This document shows positions 23,690 to 33,373 of a stretch of DNA of 64,000 bases, one piece after another. Within the stretch, counting starts at the first letter, position 1, and every line of letters starts with the position of its first letter. Source of the DNA: Methylobacter sp. KS41 (lineage in GTDB: Bacteria > Pseudomonadota > Gammaproteobacteria > Methylococcales > Methylomonadaceae); NCBI GenBank assembly GCA_002862125.1, contig PHSP01000001.1, forward strand, positions 186,001-250,000. Reading direction: 5' to 3'. The translations under genes and the position numbers were made by a program. A model generated the notes under the pieces. It did no database searches. It saw nothing but the letters and a program-made list of their open reading frames with translations, and was not told the origin of the DNA.

Positions 23690-24739
23690 ATGAAAAGATA
23701 TAAGAAGAAATTTCTGACAACTACATTATTTTTAACTGGATTGTTTTCCATTACCGACGCTACTGCGATTTCGCTGGATCTTGGCGTGGCTGGGCAATTT
23801 AATGCGTATATTTTAGGCGACATGAGCGCTTATAACTCTGATGTGCAAGGCGCTCTGGCTGTAGGCGGTAATCTGACGTTGAATAATTATGGGATCGGGC
23901 AGTCTCTGACAAGTTTGCAAAACGGGGCGGATACCGTAATTGCCGGCGGCACTATGTCCATTACCAATGCCCGCATATATTACGGCAATGTAGTCAGCGG
24001 CATACAGTCATCATTGGGTAACACGGTCGGCTTTTATAACGACCCCTACACTAACAATACAAATGGCGGTTATAGAACAGGAAACCCTATTGATTTTGCA
24101 AGCATAAATCAGGACTTGATTAATATTTCAGCTGATTGGGGCGGGGTTGCTACTAATGGGACATCGGTAACTGAAAATAGCTATGGTAATTTAAAGTTAA
24201 GCGGTAGCAACACAGGTGTTAATATTTTCGATTTGACTGCCCTTGAACTTGCGAGTGCGTCGTCATTTTTGCTGGATATACCGGATAATGCCTTCGCGTT
24301 AATTAATGTCGATGGCGCTAATGTTAGCATGAGCAACTTCGGTTTTTTCCGGACAGTAAACGGTCAAGAAGTGCAAGTTGCCGATGGGGGGCGGGATGGT
24401 TTTTTAACCCAAACAGTATTATTTAATTTATTTAGCGCAACGTCGCTGACGATGGATGCTGTTGGTATTGAAGGCAGTTTGCTGGCGCCGCTTGCCGCCA
24501 CTACCTTTTACAATGGGCAAATCAACGGCAATCTGATTGTCGGTTCATTGAACGCGCCGCCGGCCGGCTATAATACAGGGCAGGTTAACGACGTTCCCTT
24601 TTTGGTTCCCCCATTATCAGCTTCGACGGTTTCAGGCAAAAGTTCTTCGGCTCAAGTTTCCGAACCGTCTGTTATTTATCTGTTCTCTCTGTATCTAATT
24701 TTCATGGCCTTTAAAAAGCATAGGATTGGACGGCTCTAA
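23690..24739 (+). CDS. Choice-of-anchor A family surface protein with PEP-CTERM-like tail
   Basis: A 349-aa exported protein. Signal peptide: MKRYKKKFLTTTLFLTGLFSITDATA. The core opens with LGVAGQFNAYILGDMSAYNSDVQGALAVGGNLTL, the hallmark of choice-of-anchor A domains, and is rich in Asn, Gly and Ser with many predicted beta strands. The C-terminus (SEPSVIYLFSLYLIFMAFKKHRIGRL) has sorting-signal layout: a short motif, a hydrophobic helix and a basic end. The motif is EPS rather than PEP. In PEP-CTERM systems such tails are processed by an exosortase; none is in this window. Likely a surface or matrix protein, possibly relevant next to the cellulose genes. Confidence 0.82.
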   Translation: MKRYKKKFLTTTLFLTGLFSITDATAISLDLGVAGQFNAYILGDMSAYNSDVQGALAVGGNLTLNNYGIGQSLTSLQNGADTVIAGGTMSITNARIYYGNVVSGIQSSLGNTVGFYNDPYTNNTNGGYRTGNPIDFASINQDLINISADWGGVATNGTSVTENSYGNLKLSGSNTGVNIFDLTALELASASSFLLDIPDNAFALINVDGANVSMSNFGFFRTVNGQEVQVADGGRDGFLTQTVLFNLFSATSLTMDAVGIEGSLLAPLAATTFYNGQINGNLIVGSLNAPPAGYNTGQVNDVPFLVPPLSASTVSGKSSSAQVSEPSVIYLFSLYLIFMAFKKHRIGRL

Positions 24740-24808
24740 GACCTGTTCTGCCACAAATATTTACAATGAAATGGTTTAATTAAACAGGACACTTCTAAAG
24801 ACAGATTT

Positions 24809-25460
24809 ATGATGTCATCAGAGGTGGCCATGAGTAATCAAAATAAACAAAACGACCCAAATACAAGATTGAATTTAAACAAGAATGTGGCCGCGTTAGT
24901 TAATGAAAAGAGCTATGCGCACAAACAAGCAACCGATAATCCAGGTATTTCTCTTAGCGCTATTGGGCGATGGGTGGGAGCCGAAAAAGGACCGGTAACC
25001 CCGTTGGCGACAAGAAAAGCGTTTTAAACTGGACTGATCAAGGCGAGTAAACACAGTTACGTAAAGAAGTTGAACGCTTTCGAATGGAGCGCGAAATATT
25101 AAAAATGGCCGCAGTCTGCCCTTTGGCAAGCTCAGGACAAGCTTTGCGAAAGAGCCGCAATAAAATACGGGTTTATTCGAGGAGTCTGTCGGATAGAAGC
25201 CATTTTTCACTCATGAGTGGATTTATAAAGGCATATATTGATAAAAACACACGTCTAAGTGTTGAAATTCTTCATGAAAACACATAGTTTAAAACTCAAA
25301 GTGGAATTTTTCTAATATCGATTCGCTAAGTCCGACAGGCTCCGAGAGCAACAGAAGTTTTCCAGTGACCGTGCTGTATCAAGTGATGCGGGTCAGTCCA
25401 GCGCCTTTTACGTGCGCGAGCCAAAACGCCTGAAAATACTGCAAAACAGCTTGAAGCTAA
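24809..25460 (+). pseudogene. IS3-family element remnant, interrupted by a MITE
   Basis: The first part encodes an OrfA-like stretch (VNEKSYAHKQATDNPGISLSAIGRWVGAEKGPVTP). After frame disruptions come QLRKEVERFRMEREILKMA (the OrfA leucine-zipper region) and then an OrfB start near KYGFIR, which is cut by the 163-bp MITE. Beyond it FPVTVLYQVMRVSP continues OrfB for a few codons. All frames are broken and most of OrfB is missing. From about 25461 to the end of pgl at 25626 nothing is recognised. Confidence 0.75.
25181..25343. mobile_element. 163-bp MITE, copy 1
   Basis: Ends are GGAGTCTGTCGGA and TCCGACAGGCTCC, inverted repeats with one mismatch, flanked by GA on both sides. A copy of the same 163-bp length, differing at about five positions, lies at 52923-53085. 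There is no transposase inside. It sits within the IS3 remnant, so it moved there later. Confidence 0.88.
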
Positions 25461-25625
25461 GGCGATTGAAATAGATTGTGTAAAAACATTACAAAATTAA
25501 GGAACCAGGAAAATCATATCCCAGGGCGCAGGTAAAGCCAATTGGTCAGTAACGGCAAAGTCAGGCTATATGGAAAATCGGTAATGTTTTAGTCAACAGC
25601 ATTGTTTCGATTCATGCCTGGTTGC

Positions 25626-26309
25626 TTATGGATAATAGGCAGCCTTATCAATATAAATATCAATAGGGCTTTTCGGGGCTATCGCGGCAACCGGTAAAAC
25701 CTGGCCGGAACGCCAGTTTTTAACGGCTTCCTGCTTGTTCGCGCCGGTTATCAGGAAAATAAGTTGCTGTGTGTTGCTTAAGGCTTTTGCGCTGATGGAA
25801 ACACGTTCAGGCGGTGGTTTGGGTGAGTTATAAACCGCATGCGCCAGTTCATCTTCCTGATGCTGATGTCCCGGAAATAAGCTGGCGGTATGGCCATCTT
25901 CCCCCATGCCCAGCAAAACCATGTCAAACGGCAGTGCGCTGGCTACGACCGGTTGATATTTTTTAGCTGCTTGTTCCGGGCCCAGTTCAGCGGGAATCGT
26001 AAAAATATGCGCATCGGGAATAGCCACTTTTTCCAGAAAAGCCTGGGTTGCCATCAGGCTGTTTCTATCGGCATGATCTACAGGCAAGCAACGTTCATCG
26101 CCATAGTAGATAAACCATTTTGACCAGTCAGTATCCGCTTGGGCCAATAAGCGATACACTTTTTCCGGCGTGCTGCCGCCAGCTAATACTAATTTAAATG
26201 CGCTATGTTCAGTAATGGCTTGTTCAGCGGACTCAATAATTTGCTGATAGGCGGCCAGGGCAATCTGACCGGCTGTTTCCATAATGTGCCAACGACTGTT
26301 ATGTTGCAT
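25626..26309 (-). CDS. pgl: 6-phosphogluconolactonase
   Basis: A 227-aa cytoplasmic enzyme hydrolysing 6-phosphoglucono-1,5-lactone. It has the DevB/SOL-type motifs LVLAGGSTPEKVYRLL, WFIYYGDERCLPVDHADRNS and MVLLGMGEDGHTASLFPGH. Length is typical. It starts one base after the zwf stop, so zwf and pgl are cotranscribed. With gnd upstream this gives a complete oxidative pentose phosphate branch, which in RuMP methanotrophs also serves cyclic formaldehyde oxidation. Confidence 0.95.
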   Translation of the reverse strand: MQHNSRWHIMETAGQIALAAYQQIIESAEQAITEHSAFKLVLAGGSTPEKVYRLLAQADTDWSKWFIYYGDERCLPVDHADRNSLMATQAFLEKVAIPDAHIFTIPAELGPEQAAKKYQPVVASALPFDMVLLGMGEDGHTASLFPGHQHQEDELAHAVYNSPKPPPERVSISAKALSNTQQLIFLITGANKQEAVKNWRSGQVLPVAAIAPKSPIDIYIDKAAYYP

Positions 26310-26310
26310 T

Positions 26311-27795
26311 TTATTTGCTCTCCGGTGTTAAGGAACTGCGCCAGGATTGGGCGCTTTTATCAAATAAACGGCTGTCTTCCGGTCCCCAGGAACCTGCCGG
26401 ATAAGAGGCAATGTAGTCCCGTTCAATCGCCCAGGTTTGCAAGATGGGGTCAACAATGCGCCACGCGTATTCGACCTCGTCAAAGCGCAGGAAAAGCGAT
26501 CTGTCGCCTTTCAATACGTCTAATAATAGGTCCTCATAAGCGTCAACCGGTTTTTCATCTTCGTTACGAAAACTGGCATCCAGACTGCTGGTTCTCGTGC
26601 TCATCTCCAGGCCGGGTTCTTTAACGGTCATTTCAATACGTATGCATTCTTCCGGTTGTATGCCCAATAATACCCAATTCTGGTTCATGCATTGCACATT
26701 GGTGCCACGGAAAAATTGTAAAGGCGGATGGCGAAAACAAATCGAAATAGTCGATTGCGCTTTAGCCATGCGTTTGCCGGTGCGCATATAAAAAGGCACG
26801 CCGCGCCAGCGCCAGTTATCAATATACAATTTCATTGAGGCGTAGGTTTCAGTTACGCTGTTAGCTGGAATGTTAGCTTCCTGCAAATAGCCGTTGACTT
26901 TTTCACCTTTAATATGACCTTGGGCATACTGACCTCGAAAGGCATGTCCATGAACGGCTTCTTTTGGAATGGGGCGAATGGACTTTAACACCTTGACTTT
27001 TTCATCGCGCAAGGATTCCGCCTCCATTGAGGCCGGGGGCTCCATGGTCACTAAAGTCAGTAATTGCAGCAGATGGCTTTGCAGCATATCACGCATTGCC
27101 CCGGCGCCATTATAATAATCGCCGCGGGTGTCTATGCCGATCTCCTCGGAATGGGTGATTTGGATGTGGTCTATGTAATTGCGGTTCCACAACGGTTCGA
27201 GCATGACATTGGCAAAACGGAATACCAGTACATTTTGCACCATGCCTTTGCCAAGATAATGATCAATGCGGTAAATTTGTTCTTCTGTTAAATAGTTGCT
27301 TATACGTTTTTGTAATGCCTGGGCGCTGTCTAAATCATAACCGAAAGGTTTCTCGATTATGACCCGCCGCCAGCCGTATTCTTCATTAAATAAATGGCTA
27401 TTGCTTAACATCTCCATGACCGTGCCGAAGTCCGCGGGACTGATGGACAGGTAGAAAGCGATATTTTTGGAGTAATTGTTTTTCTCGTTAAGCAGTTCAG
27501 CTAGTTCCGTATAACATTGCGGCTGTTCTATGTCGCCTTGATGATAATGCAGGCGTCCGCTGAAACGCTGGAAAATAACTTCATCAAAATCATCCCCGGA
27601 TTTTGCCAGGATCATTTCCCTGGCTTCGTCCAGCCATTTTTTCTGATCCCACGGCCGCCTGCCTATGGCCAAAATACGCGTGCCTGCAGGCAGTTGATTA
27701 GCCGCATCAAGACGATACAGGGCGGGCATTAATTTAATACGGGAGAGATTTCCCGTGGCGCCAAAAATAACGTATGTACAAGGATCGGCTTTCAT
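26311..27795 (-). CDS. zwf: Glucose-6-phosphate 1-dehydrogenase
   Basis: A 494-aa enzyme oxidising glucose 6-phosphate with NAD(P)+. Motifs: VIFGATGNLSRIKLMPALY (nucleotide binding; the usual GASGDL is GATGNL here), IEKPFGYDLDSAQAL and the catalytic RIDHYLGKGMVQN. The C-terminal G6PDH domain follows with YEDLLLDVLKGDRSLFLRFDEVEYAW. Length is normal and there are no disruptions. It is separated from gnd by a 194-bp gap with an inverted repeat. Confidence 0.97.
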   Translation of the reverse strand: MKADPCTYVIFGATGNLSRIKLMPALYRLDAANQLPAGTRILAIGRRPWDQKKWLDEAREMILAKSGDDFDEVIFQRFSGRLHYHQGDIEQPQCYTELAELLNEKNNYSKNIAFYLSISPADFGTVMEMLSNSHLFNEEYGWRRVIIEKPFGYDLDSAQALQKRISNYLTEEQIYRIDHYLGKGMVQNVLVFRFANVMLEPLWNRNYIDHIQITHSEEIGIDTRGDYYNGAGAMRDMLQSHLLQLLTLVTMEPPASMEAESLRDEKVKVLKSIRPIPKEAVHGHAFRGQYAQGHIKGEKVNGYLQEANIPANSVTETYASMKLYIDNWRWRGVPFYMRTGKRMAKAQSTISICFRHPPLQFFRGTNVQCMNQNWVLLGIQPEECIRIEMTVKEPGLEMSTRTSSLDASFRNEDEKPVDAYEDLLLDVLKGDRSLFLRFDEVEYAWRIVDPILQTWAIERDYIASYPAGSWGPEDSRLFDKSAQSWRSSLTPESK

Positions 27796-27874
27796 AAAGA
27801 AGAATTCACTAAGTGGTTTACCATGATGGACAGTAAGAGCGCGAAGTTTTTATGGCTAATTAGGCTGCCGGTTT

Positions 27875-27923
27875 AAGGCTTAAGAGTCCGCACTTTGACA
27901 AGCGGGGCGAACGCTTAAGCCTT
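27875..27923. promoter_or_regulatory. Inverted repeat between gnd and zwf
   Basis: AAGGCTTAAG (27875-27884) and CTTAAGCCTT (27914-27923) pair perfectly over 10 bp around a 29-base loop. In the 194-bp gap between gnd and zwf it could form an attenuator or mRNA-processing hairpin or be an operator. There is no T-run, so a simple terminator is unlikely. Confidence 0.4.
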
Positions 27924-27989
27924 GAATGCCTCTATCTGAAGCTGGGAAGCCGGTATTTCTTCGTGATGAACAATAATGGCTAAAGTTAC

Positions 27990-29435
27990 TTAAACAGTAT
28001 AAGTAGAAGATGCCGTTTTACCGCCATGCCCCGTCCAATCAGTATGGAAAAACTCCCCTCTGGGTTTGTCGGTGCGTTCATAAGTATGGGCGCCAAAATA
28101 GTCTCTTTGCGCCTGTAATAAATTGGCAGGCAGTCTTTCCGTGCGATAACCATCGTAATAAGCCAATGCTGAGGAAAATGCAGGCGTAGGAATGCCGAGT
28201 TCTATGCCTAACATGACTGCCTTGCGCCAGCCTTCATCGGACTGATTAATGGCGTCAACGAAGAAATCTGCCAGCAACAGGTTTTCCAGTTCTGGATTTC
28301 CGGCATACGCCTGCTTGATGTCATTTAAAAACTGGCTACGAATAATACAGCCTCCGCGCCACATCAGAGCGATTTCGCCATAATTAAGCGACAGGTTATA
28401 TTCCTTGGAGGCTTCACGCATCAAGCGGAAACCTTGGGCATAAGAAATAATCTTGGCGGCGTACAAGGCATCTCTGATTGCATTAACCATAGCTTTTTTA
28501 TCGCCGGAAAATACTTTGTCTCGTTTGGGCAATACCTGCGCAGCTTTAACTCTTTCTGATTTTTGAGCAGACAAACACCGTGCGAATAGGGATTCGCCTA
28601 TCAGGGTTAATGGAATGCCTAAATCCAGCGCATTGATGCCGGTCCATTTGCCGGTGCCTTTTTGACCGGCCGTGTCGAGTATTTTGTTCACCAAGGGTTG
28701 ATCGTCTTCATCTTTATAGGCCAAAATATTGGCTGTGATTTCAATCAAATAAGAACTTAAATTGCCCTGATTCCACTCCGCAAATATCGCGTGCATTTCG
28801 TCTGCGCTCAAGCCCAAGCCCTCTGACAGTAATTGATAGGCTTCACAGATTAGCTGCATATCGCCGTATTCAATGCCGTTATGCACCATCTTGACATAAT
28901 GCCCCGCGCCGTTATCACCGACCCATTCGCAGCAAGGATCGCCATTAACATGCGCGCTGATTGCCTGAAAAATGGGTTTAACGGTAGGCCAAGCCGCTTT
29001 GTTGCCGCCCGGCATAATTGAAGGCCCATGCCTAGCGCCTTCTTCACCGCCGGAAACCCCGGCGCCGATGTAGTTAAGGTTTTTTTCCTTAAGAGCGGCC
29101 GTGCGGCGATTGGTGTCGGTAAACAATGAATTGCCGCCATCGACGATAATATCGCCGACTGATAGCAGCGGTACAAGTTTATCGATATACTGATCGACTA
29201 CGTCACCCGCTTTAACCATCAACATGACAATGCGCGGTGATTCCAGACTATCAATCAGTTCCTCCAGTGAATGTGTTCCAACGATATTGGCGCCTTTTGC
29301 CGGACCGTTTAAAAATTCATCGACCGTGCTGGTGGTCCGGTTAAAGACCGCTACTTTAAAACCGTTGTCGTTCATGTTAAGAACCAGGTTTTGTCCCATT
29401 ACTGCCAGACCGATTAAACCAATGTTTGCTTTCAT
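27990..29435 (-). CDS. gnd: 6-phosphogluconate dehydrogenase, decarboxylating
   Basis: A 481-aa enzyme converting 6-phosphogluconate to ribulose 5-phosphate and CO2 with NADP+. The Rossmann motif IGLAVMGQNLVLNMNDNG comes first, then VDGGNSLFTDTNRR, GAGVSGGEEGARHGPSIMPGG (substrate loop) and the catalytic Lys in YVKMVHNGIEYGDMQ. The C-terminal region GYRTERLPANLLQAQRDYFGAHTYER is complete. Length matches the long, E. coli-like form. It is first in the gnd-zwf-pgl block. Confidence 0.97.
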   Translation of the reverse strand: MKANIGLIGLAVMGQNLVLNMNDNGFKVAVFNRTTSTVDEFLNGPAKGANIVGTHSLEELIDSLESPRIVMLMVKAGDVVDQYIDKLVPLLSVGDIIVDGGNSLFTDTNRRTAALKEKNLNYIGAGVSGGEEGARHGPSIMPGGNKAAWPTVKPIFQAISAHVNGDPCCEWVGDNGAGHYVKMVHNGIEYGDMQLICEAYQLLSEGLGLSADEMHAIFAEWNQGNLSSYLIEITANILAYKDEDDQPLVNKILDTAGQKGTGKWTGINALDLGIPLTLIGESLFARCLSAQKSERVKAAQVLPKRDKVFSGDKKAMVNAIRDALYAAKIISYAQGFRLMREASKEYNLSLNYGEIALMWRGGCIIRSQFLNDIKQAYAGNPELENLLLADFFVDAINQSDEGWRKAVMLGIELGIPTPAFSSALAYYDGYRTERLPANLLQAQRDYFGAHTYERTDKPRGEFFHTDWTGHGGKTASSTYTV

Positions 29436-29682
29436 GTTTATCTTCTATGGAGTTGCTGTAGGTTAAATATTATCATATTTTTCAGAGTGGATGAGGAGTG
29501 GTTCAAGGCTAAAAGCAAAACCAGGATATATTAACGATCAACAGAGACTTGCGGGTGAGAGTCAAGCCGCGACTTTAGTCCGTCAAGCCGGAGCCAGTCT
29601 GTTTAAACGCAAACGAAAACGTCTACGGGCATTGTCTGTGCGGTCTGCAAGTGTCTTTTTCCAGCTAAAGGATGCAAACTAT

Positions 29683-30369
29683 TTACTTGTGAAAGTGCTC
29701 AGCCGGACACTTACCCTGTCTTAAGCTGATAATCGGCCAATCAGAGGCTTTGGCAAATGCAGACAGTTTTTCATCGGGGTCGACTGCAACAGGATGATCG
29801 ACCAATTTTAGCAGCGGCAGATCGTTATGTGAATCGCTGTAGAACCAGCTGTCATGCATGGTTTCGGATGAATTTTTCAACCATTCTTCCAGTAATTTTA
29901 CTTTACCTTCCTGAAAACAAGGGATGCCGTTAAAACCGCCGGTATATTTGCCTGCTGCAAATTCGGGTGTTGTCGCCAATAAATTTTCAATGCCGTATAG
30001 TTTAACGATAGGCTCGGTAACAAAGCGGTTGGTTGCGGTAATGACCAGTAAAGTATCACCCCGGTTTCTATGTTTGGCTATCAGTTCCTGAGCGGGTTTT
30101 AGTAACAGCGGCGTTATGATATCTTGTACAAATTGCGTCCGGAGTCGATACAGTTGTTGCGGATCATTATCGGCCAAGGGTTGCAGGGAAAAGCGTAAAA
30201 ACTCAACAATATCCAGCGTCCCTTGTTTGTAATCATCATAGAATTTAGCGTTGGCGCTTTCATAATAATTTTTATCGACAACGCCCTGATCGACAAGAAA
30301 TTGTCCCCATAAGTAATCGCTGTCATTTGCTATCAGGGTATTATCCAAATCAAAAATCGCTAAACTCAC
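29683..30369 (-). CDS. HAD-IB family phosphatase
   Basis: A 228-aa soluble HAD hydrolase related to phosphoserine phosphatase (subfamily IB). Motif I FDLDNTLIANDSD carries both catalytic Asp, motif II is LLVITATN, and motif III/IV has a Lys in EEGKVKLLEEW with YSDSHNDLPLL. The substrate is not evident; relatives include phosphoserine and histidinol-phosphate phosphatases. It is divergent from rppH, a pairing seen in Pseudomonas and other gammaproteobacteria. Confidence 0.87.
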   Translation of the reverse strand: MSLAIFDLDNTLIANDSDYLWGQFLVDQGVVDKNYYESANAKFYDDYKQGTLDIVEFLRFSLQPLADNDPQQLYRLRTQFVQDIITPLLLKPAQELIAKHRNRGDTLLVITATNRFVTEPIVKLYGIENLLATTPEFAAGKYTGGFNGIPCFQEGKVKLLEEWLKNSSETMHDSWFYSDSHNDLPLLKLVDHPVAVDPDEKLSAFAKASDWPIISLRQGKCPAEHFHK

Positions 30370-30527
30370 GTTAATCCTGTCTCAAGTAATTAAAAGGGCT
30401 GCACGCTATGGCATCCAAGGGTTTTTTATGGAACAATGGAGCCATTATAAACAACTGACCCGTTATTGTAATTTAACCATTTAACGTGAATTAAGATATA
30501 GGTTGGGCAATAGACACAGGTTTTAAC

Positions 30528-31079
30528 ATGATTGACTCTAAAGGATACCGTCCCAATGTCGGGATCATCCTTTGCAATGACGAGGGTCGCGTGTTTTGGG
30601 CTAAACGGATGGGCGTGAATGCATGGCAGTTTCCGCAAGGCGGAATAAATGACGACGAAGACCCTGAAACAGCGATGTATCGAGAATTGTGGGAAGAAAC
30701 AGGGCTGCAGCAGCAGCATGTACAGGTGCTGGGGCGTACGCGCTATTGGCTAAGGTATCAGTTGCCGGAGCGTTATATCCGTAAAAGCTCCTTGCCTTTA
30801 TGCATAGGGCAAAAACAAATCTGGTATATGTTGCGGTTGATAGCTCAGGATTCAAATGTGCGCTTTGACCATTGCGCGAAACCGGAGTTTGACAGCTGGC
30901 GCTGGGTTGATTACTGGGAGCCTCTTAATGATGTGGTGTATTTCAAGCGCAAGGTGTATCAAAAAGCGATGACCGAGTTAGGAGCTATTCTGGTTATTGA
31001 TTCCGTGCCTGTCAATGCGGCGGGTTATCTGGCAAAAGACAACAAAAATCAGAATGTTAGAGGTTCAAGGTCAAAATAA
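30528..31079 (+). CDS. rppH: RNA pyrophosphohydrolase
   Basis: A 183-aa Nudix enzyme that removes pyrophosphate from 5'-triphosphate mRNA and so starts RNase E-dependent decay. The Nudix box is [23 protein letters not shown], with the conserved REL-EE core. The N-terminus [22 protein letters not shown] and the pattern WQFPQGGI are typical of RppH. Length is slightly above E. coli (176 aa). The 158-bp gap to the HAD gene holds divergent promoters. Confidence 0.95.
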   Translation: MIDSKGYRPNVGIILCNDEGRVFWAKRMGVNAWQFPQGGINDDEDPETAMYRELWEETGLQQQHVQVLGRTRYWLRYQLPERYIRKSSLPLCIGQKQIWYMLRLIAQDSNVRFDHCAKPEFDSWRWVDYWEPLNDVVYFKRKVYQKAMTELGAILVIDSVPVNAAGYLAKDNKNQNVRGSRSK

Positions 31080-31172
31080 GCCTCGCAAGCGCATAAATAA
31101 TTCCGGGCAACTTTTCGCCATGCCGCTTGGGGCTTTGGTATGACCAATTGATAGGGGTGGATAAATTGTCAG

Positions 31173-32237
31173 TTAAAGCCACTTTTTCCTTTTAAAATAT
31201 CTCAGTAAAAATGCCGATATGCTAATGAAAAAGACCCACAATACCGGGTAGCTCCATTTCCATTTTAATTCCGGCATATATTCGAAATTCATGCCATAAA
31301 CGCCCGCGATAAAGGTTAGCGGAATAAAAATCGAGGCAAACACAGTAAGAATCTTCATGGTTTCATTCATTTTGTTGCTGACACTGGATAAGTAGATATC
31401 CAGCATGCCGGCTATCAAATCCCGGTAAGATTCTATCGCTTCAATAATGCGTATGGCGTGATCGTAAATATCTCCGAAATAACGTCTGGTCTTGTCATTG
31501 ATTAAAGGCGACTCGCTACGCTGAATGGCCGCCAGTAATTCGCGCAAAGGCGAAACTGATCTGCGTAAAAAGATCAATTCACGTTTGATTTTTTGGATAG
31601 ACGCGAGTGTTTCTGATGAAGGATCTGATAGTAATTTATCCTCAACTTCTTCAATCAGTTCATCAAAGGTATCTTGCAATACAAAATACTTGTCGACTAT
31701 GGCGTCCATAATTCCATAAGCGAGATAGTCGGCGCCGAGGGTTCTGAATTGACTCTTATCGTTATCGAGCCGGTTAAGGATAGGATCAAACAGCACATCA
31801 GGTTTTTCCATGAAGGTAAAAACAAAGTTGTTTAATATCAATAAGCTGATTTGTTCATACTCGACATCGAATTCTTTATTTCCAAGCGAAATTGACTTAA
31901 CGACAATATACAAATAATCATTAAATTCATCAAATTTGGGCCGTTGATGGGTATTAAGAATATCTTCCAGCACCAGTGGATGTATTTCAAAATGCCGCCC
32001 TATGTCGTCAATGATGCCTACGTCTTTTAGTCCGTCTACGATTACCCAGGTTATGGCGTCGGCCGTTTTGTAGGGTAGAAGTTCTTCAATGGATTTGACG
32101 GTATGCTTTAGCACCGTGGATTTATTGTAATTTACCACGGAAATTTTATGTTCGTGCGCATGTACTTCGCCGACATGCACCAGCGATCCGGGCGGCAAAC
32201 CTGATTTTTCAGAAGCGTAACTGAGTGATTCAGACAT
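31173..32237 (-). CDS. corA: Magnesium/cobalt transporter CorA
   Basis: A 354-aa pentameric inner-membrane channel for Mg2+/Co2+. It has a cytoplasmic N-terminal alpha/beta domain and a long stalk helix (about 180-290). Two C-terminal transmembrane helices follow, with the signature YGMNFEYMPE after the first (FASIFIPLTFIAGV). The basic end RYFKRKKWL is typical. It is convergent with rppH. Start MSESLSYASEKSG is plausible; no alternative is better. Confidence 0.95.
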   Translation of the reverse strand: MSESLSYASEKSGLPPGSLVHVGEVHAHEHKISVVNYNKSTVLKHTVKSIEELLPYKTADAITWVIVDGLKDVGIIDDIGRHFEIHPLVLEDILNTHQRPKFDEFNDYLYIVVKSISLGNKEFDVEYEQISLLILNNFVFTFMEKPDVLFDPILNRLDNDKSQFRTLGADYLAYGIMDAIVDKYFVLQDTFDELIEEVEDKLLSDPSSETLASIQKIKRELIFLRRSVSPLRELLAAIQRSESPLINDKTRRYFGDIYDHAIRIIEAIESYRDLIAGMLDIYLSSVSNKMNETMKILTVFASIFIPLTFIAGVYGMNFEYMPELKWKWSYPVLWVFFISISAFLLRYFKRKKWL

Positions 32238-32280
32238 GGATTTTCCAGGGATTAGTTAAGTTTTTGACTGGTGGATAGAC

Positions 32281-33291
32281 CTACACCATGGATAGTTTGG
32301 ATAACGCCCCCGGCTGTTCTTTTACCAGTTTAGGCACAAGATAGCCTGACAGACGGATTTGAACCTGCTTTATAAGCCTTGCAGCCTCTGTTTCAGAGAC
32401 TTCAAAATGTCCAGTTCCTGTGGCTTTATCCAATAAATGCAGATAATAAGGGATGACGCCTTGACCGAAAAGTTGTTCGCTTAATTCGCACAGCGCTGCC
32501 GCATTGTCGTTAACGCCTTTCAATAATACCGACTGATTAAATAATGTAATGCCGCTATTTCTGAGCAGTTTAAAGGCGCCCATGACGCGGGAATTTATTT
32601 CATTGGCATGGTTGCAGTGGACGACCATCACAATTTGTTTTGAGCTTTGGGTCAAGGCGTTAATAAATCCATCGGTCATACGGGCCGGTAAAACAATGGG
32701 TAAACGGGTGTGTATCCTGATGCGTTTTAAATGCTTGATTACGCTTAATTGCGCAAAGAGGTTTGCTAATCTTGTATCGCTAAGCAATAACGGATCCCCG
32801 CCGCTTAATATGACTTCAACAATGTCCGGATTATTCTGAACATAGCGGATGCCGTCATTTTCATATTGTCTGCCCAGTTGGAGCACGGAATAGGGAAAGT
32901 TGCGGCGGAAACAATACCGGCAGTTAATGGCGCAACTGCCGGTATTGATGAATAAAACCCGTCCATGATATTTGTGCAAGACACCTGTTTTCGCAGCCGA
33001 GGGAAGATCGCCGACCGGGTCGTTGATAAAGCCGGGGTAAACGAGCAGTTCATCGTTAACCGGCAATACTTGCCGTAATAAAGGATCATGCGGGTCGCCT
33101 TTTTGCATGCTTGCAGCAAAACTTAAGGGTACGCGTAGTGGGAAATCCTTGGCGGCTGCAACTGAAACAGGTAAGTCATCAAGCGACAGGCGCAAATATT
33201 GGCATAAGTCTTCAATTTTAGTAAAGGCTTCGGCAAGCTGTTGCTGCCAGTTTTTAGTAAAGTGCAAGGATTCGCAAAGTTGTTCCGGCAT
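32281..33291 (-). CDS. epmB: EF-P beta-lysine 2,3-aminomutase EpmB
   Basis: A 336-aa radical SAM enzyme converting (S)-alpha-lysine to (R)-beta-lysine for attachment to elongation factor P. The iron-sulfur motif CAINCRYCFRRNFPY (CxxxCxxC) is intact, and GGDPLLLSD and HTRLPIVLPARMT are family motifs. It is divergent from efp and epmA, as in E. coli, with 82 bp between the two starts. Confidence 0.96.
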   Translation of the reverse strand: MPEQLCESLHFTKNWQQQLAEAFTKIEDLCQYLRLSLDDLPVSVAAAKDFPLRVPLSFAASMQKGDPHDPLLRQVLPVNDELLVYPGFINDPVGDLPSAAKTGVLHKYHGRVLFINTGSCAINCRYCFRRNFPYSVLQLGRQYENDGIRYVQNNPDIVEVILSGGDPLLLSDTRLANLFAQLSVIKHLKRIRIHTRLPIVLPARMTDGFINALTQSSKQIVMVVHCNHANEINSRVMGAFKLLRNSGITLFNQSVLLKGVNDNAAALCELSEQLFGQGVIPYYLHLLDKATGTGHFEVSETEAARLIKQVQIRLSGYLVPKLVKEQPGALSKLSMV

Positions 33292-33373
33292 AAAAGTGCT
33301 TATTTAAAGTTTCTATAGATGGTTGCCTCCATTATAATGGCTTAGTTTTATATTGTTTGATCTTGAGGATAAA

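Noticed and set aside
25084-25287. 67-aa open frame ending in the MITE
   Set aside because: A chimera of IS3 OrfA remnant and MITE sequence, not a gene.
29491-29724. 77-aa plus-strand frame between gnd and the HAD gene
   Set aside because: It overlaps the 3' end of the HAD gene and resembles nothing; no ribosome-binding site.
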